Assembly: GCA_013003335.1 (NCBI GenBank)
Contig: JABDJT010000240.1
Location: 1 to 6,146 of the forward strand
DNA length: 6,146 bases
Reading direction: 5' to 3'
From: Verrucomicrobiales bacterium
GTDB lineage: Bacteria > Verrucomicrobiota > Verrucomicrobiia > Verrucomicrobiales > DEV007
In this document: in pieces, positions 1-6,144 of the stretch
How positions within the stretch are numbered: the stretch's first letter is position 1
Layout of the letters: each line of letters starts with the position of its first letter
The notes under the pieces: generated by a model
What the model was told of the DNA's origin: nothing
Seen by the model: only the letters and a program-made list of their open reading frames with translations
Database searches by the model: none
Made by a program: the position numbers and the translations under genes

Positions 1-84
1 AAGTGAGATCGCGGCAGACAGACCGCCCAGACCGCCCCCGACGACTACGACCGATTTGTTGCGGTTGCCGGGGGAAACGCTCAT
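1..84 (-). CDS. Partial FAD-dependent oxidoreductase, probable second carotenoid desaturase/oxidase (N-terminus only)
   Basis: Only the first 28 codons are present; the gene continues beyond the left edge. The reading frame starts at an ATG at 84-82 and gives MSVSPGNRNKSVVVV followed by GGGLGGLSAAISL. The VVVVGGGLGGLSAA stretch (about residues 12-25) is the Rossmann dinucleotide-binding GxGxxG motif found at the N-terminus of the phytoene desaturase/amine oxidase superfamily. The ATG directly follows the TGA stop of the upstream desaturase with zero spacing, so the two are almost certainly co-transcribed and probably translationally coupled. An AGGAG lies 12 nt upstream, inside the preceding gene. 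By context it is likely a second CrtI/CrtN/CrtP-like enzyme acting on the same carotenoid backbone. With only the FAD motif visible, another FAD oxidoreductase such as a lycopene cyclase-like or HpnE-like protein cannot be excluded. Confidence 0.72.
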   Translation of the reverse strand, partial: MSVSPGNRNKSVVVVGGGLGGLSAAISL

Positions 85-1680
85 TCACAGGGCAATCTCC
101 TGCTTCGGATACGACACGCCGGCCGCATCACAAATCAGGTTGGAAGAAATCCGGGCCGACTCGAAAATCGTCGGCAAACCACTTCCCGGATGCGTCCCGC
201 CGCCAACGAGATAGCAATTTTCAAAATCATCGAACTTGTTCCGGGGGCGCAGGAATGCCATCTGGCTAAGGCAGTGGGAAAGGTTGAAAGTCGCACCCTT
301 GTGGATGTCCAGCTCCGTCTGCCAGGTCTTCGGCGTGTAAATTTTCTCCACCTCGATGTGATCCTCAAAATCGTCGATCCCGAGGCGATCATTCATCGAA
401 TCGATCACGAGCTTGCGGTAGCGCGAGCGGGCCGTGTCCCAATCGATGTCGCCGTCGAGGTTTGGCGTCGGCACGAGGATGTAGAGGCTCGACTTGCCGG
501 GAGGCGCAAGCGTCGGATCCGTCACGCTGGCATTCCGGACGTAAAACGAGATGTCTTCCGACTCCAGGCCGGTGTCGAAAATCTCGTCGACGTTCTTTTT
601 GTAGTCCTTCGCAAAAATGATGGTGTGGTGCGGCAGATCGTAAATCTTGTCCAACCCGACGTGCATCATGAAGGTCGAGCAGCTGTATTTCAGCCCGTCG
701 ACTTTTTCCGGCGTGTATTTCTTGGCTGCCCCGGTCGGCACGAGGTTGTGCATCGCATGGGCGAAATCCGCGTTGATGATTACCTCGTCCGCGTAAAAAA
801 TCTCGCCGTCCTCAAGCTCCACGCCTTTCACGGCACGACCTTCGAGAACCAACTGTTTTACGCCGCGATTCAGGTGGATTTTCGCACCACAATCCTCCGC
901 GGCCCGCCCCATGGACGCCGGGATTTCACTCAGGCCGCCCATTGTGTGATAAATCCCATGGGCATGCTCCATGTAGGAAAGCATCGCAAACGCACCCGGG
1001 CATTGCCAGGCCGACATGCCGAGATACTTGCTCTGAAAGGAGAACAACAGTGCCAGGTCCGGATCAGAAAAATATTTTGTCAGGTTTTCGAACACCGTGC
1101 TGCCCAGAGAAAGATGCGGGATCGCTGAGAGGAGGGAAGGGGACAGCATCTTTGCAGGCGAAGAAAAATCGCGCTGCAGCGCCGGCAAAAGCTCTTTGAG
1201 CCGTGCTTTTTCCCGTTCCAGGAACCGATCCATCCCCGCGGACTGACCGGGAAACAAGCGTTCGATTTCGGCCTTGGTGTCCTCCGTTTTGTCAAAGGCA
1301 CGAAACTTCCGGTCACCGAACCGGATTTCATACATCGGATCGAGCCGGATAAAATCGAGATAGTCCTCCGACTTTTTCCCCGCCTCGGTAAAAATCCGGT
1401 CGAGAATGTCCTTCATCATCAGGAACGTCGGCCCGACATCGAAGCGGTATCCCTTTTCCTCAATGCAGGACGTCCTTCCGCCGAGCTGGCCGTGTTTCTC
1501 GAACAAGTGCACCTCAAAACCGCGACTCGCCATCAACAGAGCACTGGCTACGCCACCGGGTCCGCCGCCAATGATGGCGATTTTTCCGGAGCTTTCCCTT
1601 TCCGTGACCACTGGCAGATCCGGAGTGCGACTTTTCAGGAGGGGCATCTTAGGAGTTTTGGAAACGGTATTCTTGAGCAT
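85..1680 (-). CDS. CrtI/CrtN-type carotenoid (phytoene or diapophytoene) desaturase
   Basis: An FAD-dependent desaturase that would introduce conjugated double bonds into a C40 or C30 carotene precursor, probably at the membrane surface. From the ATG at 1680 it is 531 aa, close to or slightly above the usual 490-520. The N-terminal FAD Rossmann motif is IAIIGGGPGGVASALLMASRGFEVHLFEK (about residues 34-62), with E61 as the expected FAD-ribose ligand, followed by GQLGGRT and the family-typical YRFDVGPTFLMM. The C-terminal family signature is clear: GATFNLSHCLSQMAFLRPRN, then LVGGGTHPGSGLPTIFESARISSNLI, with HPGSG at about 497-501. Start choice is uncertain. An in-frame TTG at 1731 and an ATG at 1647 (520 aa) are alternatives, and none has a clear Shine-Dalgarno sequence. 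It forms a two-gene unit with the desaturase-like gene downstream and is divergent from an aldehyde dehydrogenase. Whether the substrate is C40 (CrtI) or C30 (CrtN) cannot be read from the sequence, so no symbol is given. Confidence 0.9.
   Translation of the reverse strand: MLKNTVSKTPKMPLLKSRTPDLPVVTERESSGKIAIIGGGPGGVASALLMASRGFEVHLFEKHGQLGGRTSCIEEKGYRFDVGPTFLMMKDILDRIFTEAGKKSEDYLDFIRLDPMYEIRFGDRKFRAFDKTEDTKAEIERLFPGQSAGMDRFLEREKARLKELLPALQRDFSSPAKMLSPSLLSAIPHLSLGSTVFENLTKYFSDPDLALLFSFQSKYLGMSAWQCPGAFAMLSYMEHAHGIYHTMGGLSEIPASMGRAAEDCGAKIHLNRGVKQLVLEGRAVKGVELEDGEIFYADEVIINADFAHAMHNLVPTGAAKKYTPEKVDGLKYSCSTFMMHVGLDKIYDLPHHTIIFAKDYKKNVDEIFDTGLESEDISFYVRNASVTDPTLAPPGKSSLYILVPTPNLDGDIDWDTARSRYRKLVIDSMNDRLGIDDFEDHIEVEKIYTPKTWQTELDIHKGATFNLSHCLSQMAFLRPRNKFDDFENCYLVGGGTHPGSGLPTIFESARISSNLICDAAGVSYPKQEIAL
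97..101 (-). promoter_or_regulatory. Possible Shine-Dalgarno for the second desaturase-like gene
   Basis: AGGAG on the minus strand (101 to 97) lies inside the last codons of the upstream desaturase, 12 nt before the ATG at 84. The spacing is longer than ideal, so coupled re-initiation at the adjoining stop-start (TGA immediately followed by ATG) may matter as much. It supports the ATG at 84 as the start. The nearby GTG at 88-86 is in another frame. Confidence 0.4.
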
Positions 1681-1839
1681 ATCGGTGGGAAGTCGAATGA
1701 TTTGTGAGCCAGGTGGCGGTCCACGAACCAACAGGGTTCACTCGGTTAACTGACCCTGTTGACTCGTTTCTTCTCCGTTTTACGTCGCGAATTGAATTGC
1801 GGTTCGCATTTTTCCGGATTTTTGTCTTCCCTCCTGTCC
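1681..1839. promoter_or_regulatory. Divergent intergenic region between desaturase and aldehyde dehydrogenase genes
   Basis: These 159 bp separate the two divergent start codons and must hold the promoters of both genes if the chosen starts are right. The region contains one palindromic repeat (1724-1769) and, next to the aldehyde dehydrogenase, a pyrimidine-rich stretch (about 1810-1839) with several T runs. I could not find a convincing -35/-10 pair for either gene. TTGACT at 1759-1764 resembles a -35 box but has no good -10 at 16-18 bp. No purine-rich ribosome binding site precedes either start. Confidence 0.4.
1724..1769 (+). repeat. Palindromic intergenic repeat, copy 1
   Basis: A 46-bp element that aligns without gaps to 3224-3269 at 36 of 46 positions. 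Its core is a 31-bp imperfect palindrome (1730-1760) with outer arms AACAGGGT and ACCCTGTT (8 bp) around a 15-nt centre. The centre includes the small palindrome GTTAAC (1745-1750). A direct half-repeat is also present: TTCACTCGG at 1737 and TTGACTCGT at 1759, 22 bp apart. It lies in the divergent region, 44 bp upstream of the desaturase ATG and 70 bp upstream of the aldehyde dehydrogenase ATG. It could be an operator, a REP-like dispersed repeat or a small mobile-element remnant. Nothing in it encodes protein. Confidence 0.8.
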
Positions 1840-3210
1840 ATGACTTCCCCGGAATCCATTCCCGCAATCGTTGCCCGCCAGCGGGAATTCTTCGCGGGAG
1901 GTGAAACTCGCGACCTTGATTTTCGGGTAAAATCCCTGGAAAAACTCGCCGACGAATGGAAAAAACGGGAGCCGGAAATCCTCGAAGCCCTCGCGGCGGA
2001 TCTCGGGAAACCGGACCTGGAAGCCTACGTTTCCGAATACCATTTCGTCCTCCAGGAAGTTCGGCTGTTTATCAAAAAACTCCGTCGCTGGGCCAAACCA
2101 GAACGGGTTGGCAGCCCGTTTTACTTCTGGCCGGCACGAAGCGAAATTCGCCGCGAGCCGTTCGGAGTGAGCCTCGTTATTGCGCCCTGGAATTACCCGT
2201 TTCAACTCGCTATGGCTCCCTTGATCAGTTCCGTGGCCGCCGGAAACTGCGTGGTTTTGAAACCGTCCGAGCTGGCCCCGGCGACGGCTTCCAAGCTGGC
2301 CGAAATGGTCGAATCGGTCTTCGATTCAGCTCATGTGACGACTGTATTGGGTGGGATTGAGGTTGGGAAAGTAGTTCTGGATCAACGATTTGAGTTTATT
2401 TTTTACACCGGAGGTGAAACCGTCGGAAAAATCGTCGCTGAATCCGCTGCCGAACACCTCACGCCGACGGTTTTAGAGCTTGGCGGGAAATGTCCGTGTC
2501 TGCTCGACTCGGAAATCGACCTCGACGTGGCAGCAGAACGGATCGCCACGGGAAAATGGTTCAATGCGGGGCAGACCTGTCTTGCGCCCGATTTCGTCCT
2601 GGTACCCGAGGCGTTGCACGACGATCTCGTCTCCAAACTGGAAGCCAATCTCCGCGATTGGCATTCCGGTTCGGACCTGCCGGATCTCGCCCGTATCGTG
2701 AACGATTCGCATTACCAGCGCCTCCAGAATTTGGCCGGCGAAACCGTCATCCAAATCGGCACCGACGATCCGGAAACCCGCCGGATGGCTCCTCGAATTT
2801 TGCCACGGGCCGGTTTCGATGATCCGGCCATGCAGGAGGAAATTTTTGGCCCGATTCTGCCCGTGATCGCTTATGACGATCCCGATTCCACGCTCAGCGA
2901 ATTGCAAAACAGTCCTTCGCCGCTGGCGCTTTACGTATTTTCGAAAAATCGCGACTTTCTCGAAACGGCAGCCGCCCGAGTTCCAAGCGGGTCAGTTTGT
3001 TTCAACGACCTCCTGAAACAGGCCACGAATTTCAACCTGCCGTTCGGCGGCGTGGGAAGCAGTGGCCACGGCCGGTATCGAGGAAAATTCGGATTCGAGG
3101 CTTTCAGTTACGATCGCGCGGTGATGAAACGGTATTTTTTCCGCGATTTCTTCGGGATTCATCCGCCGTATGAAGGAGCGCTGGAGAAACTGCGGAAGAT
3201 TTTGAAGTAG
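1840..3210 (+). CDS. Aldehyde dehydrogenase, class 3-like (possible carotenoid-aldehyde or fatty-aldehyde dehydrogenase)
   Basis: NAD(P)-dependent oxidation of an aldehyde to a carboxylic acid, probably cytoplasmic or membrane-peripheral. From the ATG at 1840 the protein is 456 aa, the usual length for class 3 enzymes. A TTG at 1759 would add 27 residues that do not look like family sequence. Visible motifs: APWNYP with N118, LKPSE with K141, YTGG (190), LELGGK with general base E213, FNAGQTC with catalytic C247, EEIFGP with E334, and the class 3-like tail PFGGVGSSGHGRYRGKFGFEAFS (about 401-423). No C-terminal membrane anchor is seen. All catalytic residues are intact. The divergent placement next to two desaturase-like genes suggests a role like the AldH step of staphyloxanthin synthesis, converting a polyene aldehyde to the acid. 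That is inference from context; a fatty or aromatic aldehyde substrate is equally possible from sequence alone. Confidence 0.93.
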   Translation: MTSPESIPAIVARQREFFAGGETRDLDFRVKSLEKLADEWKKREPEILEALAADLGKPDLEAYVSEYHFVLQEVRLFIKKLRRWAKPERVGSPFYFWPARSEIRREPFGVSLVIAPWNYPFQLAMAPLISSVAAGNCVVLKPSELAPATASKLAEMVESVFDSAHVTTVLGGIEVGKVVLDQRFEFIFYTGGETVGKIVAESAAEHLTPTVLELGGKCPCLLDSEIDLDVAAERIATGKWFNAGQTCLAPDFVLVPEALHDDLVSKLEANLRDWHSGSDLPDLARIVNDSHYQRLQNLAGETVIQIGTDDPETRRMAPRILPRAGFDDPAMQEEIFGPILPVIAYDDPDSTLSELQNSPSPLALYVFSKNRDFLETAAARVPSGSVCFNDLLKQATNFNLPFGGVGSSGHGRYRGKFGFEAFSYDRAVMKRYFFRDFFGIHPPYEGALEKLRKILK

Positions 3211-3223
3211 CAAAGGCACTTTC

Positions 3224-3269
3224 CGATCAAACAGGGTTGATTCGTCGAACGAACCCTGTTGATTCGTTT
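3224..3269 (+). repeat. Palindromic intergenic repeat, copy 2
   Basis: Second copy of the element at 1724-1769, in the same orientation and offset by exactly 1500 bp. The 31-bp core (3230-3260) is a better palindrome here: 9-bp arms AACAGGGTT and AACCCTGTT, a 2-bp mismatch on each side, then TTCG and CGAA around one central T. The nonamer TTGATTCGT occurs twice (3237 and 3259), 22 bp apart. It fills most of the 61-bp gap between the aldehyde dehydrogenase stop and the esterase ATG at 3272. As RNA it could form a stem just before the esterase start. It might help end aldehyde dehydrogenase transcription, but only a short T run follows and not directly after the stem, so it is not called a terminator. 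Confidence 0.82.
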
Positions 3270-3271
3270 TC

Positions 3272-4921
3272 ATGCCCGGATTGATTTCCCGAAAACGCCT
3301 TCATCCCCTCGGCTTTTCTGTATTGGCCGTGGCGATCGGTTCCTTCGCATTCGTGCAAAAGGAACGAACTGAAGCGCGGCAGTTTCACCTTCCGGCGATG
3401 TTTTCCGATCACATGGTGCTGCAGGAAAAAACGCTCGCGAAAGTCTGGGGAAAGGCGCGGCCGGGCCGGAAAATCAGGATCAGCGCCGATTGGAAAGGCT
3501 TTGAGGAACCCGTATCCGCCGTGGCAGACGAATCCGGTAACTGGCACGCATTCATCGAGACACCTGCAGCGGGGGGACCCTATGAATTGCGGGTCGGACG
3601 CGGGAAAATCCGCGATGTGATGGTCGGTCAAGTCTGGTTGGCGGCGGGGCAGTCGAACATGCAAATGAGCCTGTCTGCCGCTGAGGATGCCGAAAAGGAA
3701 ATTGCGAAGGCGGATCATCCGGAGATCCGGTTTTTCAAGGTGAAACGAATTCCGCAGGCGCAGCCGGCCGGATTTTGCGAAGGCGAGTGGATTGTCTGCA
3801 CGCCGGAAACGGCTCCGAAACAGTCCGCCGTCAGTTACTTTTTCGCGGAGACACTGCAGCGCGAGCTGGGCAATGAAACCCCGGTCGGTGTCCTCGTCAG
3901 CGCGTGGGGATCGACGGCAATCGAGTCCTGGATTCCCCGCCCGGAACTGGAGAAAATCGCGCCGGACCGTTCAGTATTCGAGTATCACGATTCGCTGTCA
4001 GCGCAGCCGTATGATCCGGAAACGGCTTTCGCCGAATATGAATCTGCCATGGCCGACTGGCTGGAAAATCCGCTCCGCGAAAGCGGCCGGAAAAAGCTGA
4101 AGCCGCAAAAGCCGTTGCCGCACGCGCAGCACCAGTCCCGGCCCGGAAACCTGTTCAACGGCATGATTCATCCGCTCGCACCCTATTCAGTCGCCGGGGC
4201 GATCTGGTATCAGGGCGAGTCCAACACCGCACTCGCGCCCGCCGAACCAGTGTGTTATCCGGCCGAAAATTACGGACGGTTCCTGTGCACCCTGTTCGAA
4301 TGCTGGTCGAAGTGCTGGGAATTGCCGCAACAGGAGAGGCGCTTGCCGTTCCTCGTCGTGCAGCTTCCCCGGATCGGTGACCGGATCGATCACCCCGGCG
4401 TCGCTGCGGAGAAAAGCGGCTGGGCGGTCGTTCGGGCCGGTCAGCAAAGCGCGGCCGGAGCTTTCCCCGATTCAGTCCGACTGATTTCCACGATCGACCT
4501 GCCGATCGAGAGTCGTGGAGATATTCACCCGAAAGCCAAGCGTCCCGTGGGCGAGCGGCTGGCGCTTGCCGCGCTCCGGTCGGTGTACGGCCGCGATTTG
4601 ACGGCTTGCGGGCCGATTCCATCCCGGGCCGTTCGCGAGGGAAACTCGATTCGCCTGCTGTTTTCAGAAACGGGCCACGGCCTCGCCATCCTCGACGACG
4701 CAGAAGTAATCGGCGGTTTTACCCTCGCCCCGGAAAATGGAATTTTTCATCGGGCCACGGCACGGATCGAGGGCGAAACAGTGCTCGTGGAAAGCAAATA
4801 CTGCCCCCACCCGGTTTTTGTCCGCTACGGCTGGGAAGATCACCCGGCCTGCAACCTGGGAAACCGGAACGGCTTTTCCACCGCGCCATTCGTGCGGAGG
4901 ATCAGCGGCAAAACAAACTGA
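3272..4921 (+). CDS. Secreted sialate O-acetylesterase-type SGNH hydrolase (SASA domain)
   Basis: A carbohydrate esterase of the sialate O-acetylesterase family, expected to remove acetyl groups from sugars outside the cytoplasm. It is 549 aa. An N-terminal signal peptide is likely: basic RKR at 7-9, hydrophobic LGFSVLAVAIGSFAFV at about 13-28, cleavage perhaps after A26 or A35. The mature start has the family-typical LPAMFSDHMVLQ (40-51). Catalytic blocks: AAGQSNM with nucleophile S128, NLFNGMIHPL (293-302), GAIWYQGESN (309-318), and GDIHPKAK with the D417/H419 pair. The C-terminal beta domain ends in a family-typical YGWEDHPACNLGNRNGFSTAPFVR (about 519-542). The start is constrained: an in-frame TGA at 3260-3262 rules out upstream starts, and the next Met is residue 43, past the signal peptide. 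No Shine-Dalgarno is visible. In polysaccharide-degrading bacteria such genes act on acetylated glycans; the true substrate is unknown and may not be sialate. Confidence 0.9.
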   Translation: MPGLISRKRLHPLGFSVLAVAIGSFAFVQKERTEARQFHLPAMFSDHMVLQEKTLAKVWGKARPGRKIRISADWKGFEEPVSAVADESGNWHAFIETPAAGGPYELRVGRGKIRDVMVGQVWLAAGQSNMQMSLSAAEDAEKEIAKADHPEIRFFKVKRIPQAQPAGFCEGEWIVCTPETAPKQSAVSYFFAETLQRELGNETPVGVLVSAWGSTAIESWIPRPELEKIAPDRSVFEYHDSLSAQPYDPETAFAEYESAMADWLENPLRESGRKKLKPQKPLPHAQHQSRPGNLFNGMIHPLAPYSVAGAIWYQGESNTALAPAEPVCYPAENYGRFLCTLFECWSKCWELPQQERRLPFLVVQLPRIGDRIDHPGVAAEKSGWAVVRAGQQSAAGAFPDSVRLISTIDLPIESRGDIHPKAKRPVGERLALAALRSVYGRDLTACGPIPSRAVREGNSIRLLFSETGHGLAILDDAEVIGGFTLAPENGIFHRATARIEGETVLVESKYCPHPVFVRYGWEDHPACNLGNRNGFSTAPFVRRISGKTN

Positions 4922-4930
4922 AAAAATTGC

Positions 4931-6100
4931 TCAGCTGTAGAGAATCTTCACGATCTCCATGCATTTTTCGTTTGGAAAAATGCCCGGCTCCATCTGGTTC
5001 ATCACGTATCCGAAAGCCAGGCGGTTTTCCGGATCTCCGAAAGCATGGCAGCCGCCGGCTCCCGGTTGTCCGAAGGAAGTGAGGTTCGGGCCGAACAGTT
5101 GGCGGGTTTTCTTGCCGCGCTTGACCGGATCGAGCATCGCACCCGCGGAGTAGGCGGTTTCGGTCAGCAAAACCTGGTCTTTCCCTTCCGTGAGAACTTT
5201 CTGCATGTGGGCGATCACGTTCTTGGAGAAAACGCGGCGGCTCCACCATTTGCCGCCGTTGGCGAGGATCGCGTAAAATTTGGCCAGGCCCGAACCCGAT
5301 CCGATGCCGCCCATCGCGGGAAGCCCGAGTTTCAGGTATTTCAGGGTGTTCATGTCCGTGAAGCTGTCGGCTCCGGCAGGCGAATCGAAAGCCTGACGGG
5401 TGAGCGAGGTCTTTTTGCCGTATGCCTTGTAAAAATCCTTCTCGTCGGCCGGCTTCCTGGTTTTTTTCGGGGCGACCAACTTGGCGAGGCGGGCACGAAC
5501 GGATTCGCTTTCTTCCGGAAGACCGATCCAGAAATCGATCCCGTTCGGGTCGGCGATTTTTTCACGCCAATACATTCCGAGAGGCAGGTTGGTCATTCGC
5601 CGCATGATCTCGTCGAGCAGGAATCCATAGGTTCGGGCGTGATATCCGTGTCCCGATCCCGGTGCCCACTTGGGCTTCTGGTTTTCGAGCGCGGTGATCA
5701 CCGCTTTGTAATTGGTAATGTTCGGTCGGTTTTTCGGATCCAGCGCAGCCAACCCGGACTGGTGGGACAGGATGTGACCGAAAGTGAGGCCCGTTCCTTT
5801 CGCAGCGGTCAATTCCGGCCAAAGCTCGGAAACCGGGTCATCCGGCCCCAGGCCCACGGCATCGAGGGCGTTCAGGACCGTTGCTGCAGCGATCGGCTTT
5901 GTGGCGGACCAAACCGGAACGATCGTGTTCAGGTTCCAGTCACGCTTGTCAGTCGGGCTGAGTTTTCCGGCATGAAGCCCGATGATTTCTTCGCCCTCAT
6001 ACCAAATCGATACGCTGGCGCCAACTTCGCCGCGCTTGGCGAAATTTTCATCGAACCAGGCCTGCATTTCAGGCTCTTTGTCTCGGAGCTTCTTGATCAT
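4931..6100 (-). CDS. Beta-lactamase-fold serine hydrolase, EstB-like (esterase/class C beta-lactamase family)
   Basis: A serine hydrolase of the beta-lactamase (Pfam Beta-lactamase/COG1680) family. Members are mostly esterases or peptidases rather than antibiotic-resistance enzymes. It is 389 aa, typical for EstB-like proteins, with no signal peptide, so probably cytoplasmic. The N-terminus FDENFAKRGEVGASVSIWYEGEE matches the family's usual opening and supports the ATG at 6100. Motifs: VWSATKPIAA with the SxxK pair S65/K68, LTFGHILSHQSGL (105-117), GYHARTYGFLLDEIMRR with putative catalytic Y153, and FGQPGAGGCHAFGDPENRLAFGYVMNQM (343-370) in the position of the third motif. There the family often has HPGAGG; here it is QPGAGG. 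It converges on the esterase with 9 bp between stop codons and no clear terminator. Substrate unknown; I see no functional tie to the neighbours. Confidence 0.9.
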   Translation of the reverse strand: MIKKLRDKEPEMQAWFDENFAKRGEVGASVSIWYEGEEIIGLHAGKLSPTDKRDWNLNTIVPVWSATKPIAAATVLNALDAVGLGPDDPVSELWPELTAAKGTGLTFGHILSHQSGLAALDPKNRPNITNYKAVITALENQKPKWAPGSGHGYHARTYGFLLDEIMRRMTNLPLGMYWREKIADPNGIDFWIGLPEESESVRARLAKLVAPKKTRKPADEKDFYKAYGKKTSLTRQAFDSPAGADSFTDMNTLKYLKLGLPAMGGIGSGSGLAKFYAILANGGKWWSRRVFSKNVIAHMQKVLTEGKDQVLLTETAYSAGAMLDPVKRGKKTRQLFGPNLTSFGQPGAGGCHAFGDPENRLAFGYVMNQMEPGIFPNEKCMEIVKILYS

Positions 6101-6114
6101 AGATAAAAATCGGG

Positions 6115-6144
6115 ATGTTAGTCGTCGCTGCTGGATGAGTCTAA
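6115..6144 (-). promoter_or_regulatory. Weak candidate sigma70-type promoter for the EstB-like gene
   Basis: Reading the minus strand, TTAGAC (6144-6139) and TAACAT (6120-6115) are separated by 18 bp. Each matches the sigma70 consensus at about four of six positions. Transcription would begin only a few bases to about ten bases before the ATG at 6100, giving a very short leader. No Shine-Dalgarno is present between them, so leaderless or near-leaderless translation would fit. Such matches also occur by chance. Confidence 0.25.

Noticed and set aside
190..1128. Open frame of 312 codons on the plus strand
   Set aside because: It lies wholly antisense to the desaturase gene, whose protein has clear family motifs throughout. 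The antisense translation has no recognisable domain and follows from the codon bias of the real gene.
1759..1787. Sigma70 promoter with -35 TTGACT in repeat copy 1
   Set aside because: No acceptable -10 box lies 16-18 bp downstream (ACGTCG or TACGTC). The matching TTGATT in copy 2 lies too close to the esterase ATG to act the same way.
1759..1839. N-terminal extension of the aldehyde dehydrogenase from a TTG
   Set aside because: The 27 extra residues do not resemble the family and begin inside the palindromic repeat. The ATG at 1840 gives a normal-length protein.
2102..2124. Hairpin AACGGG/CCCGTT followed by TTTT, resembling a terminator
   Set aside because: It lies inside the aldehyde dehydrogenase coding sequence, has only a 6-bp stem and a short T run, and the reading frame continues intact through it.
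1724..3269. Integron attC sites bounding an aldehyde dehydrogenase cassette
   Set aside because: Direct repeats on each side of one gene suggested it, but the ends do not match the GTTRRRY/RYYYAAC core boxes, and no integrase or other cassette is visible.
1724..3269. CRISPR repeats
   Set aside because: There are only two imperfect copies, 1500 bp apart with a gene between them, and no spacer pattern.
3230..3270. Intrinsic terminator for the aldehyde dehydrogenase gene
   Set aside because: The stem is plausible, but it is followed by GATTCG before a run of only four T, and a gene starts 2 bp after the repeat. It is kept as a repeat of unknown role.
5045..6106. Open frame of 353 codons on the plus strand
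   Set aside because: It is antisense to nearly the whole EstB-like gene. Its protein shows no recognisable domain, while the minus strand carries SxxK and other family motifs.
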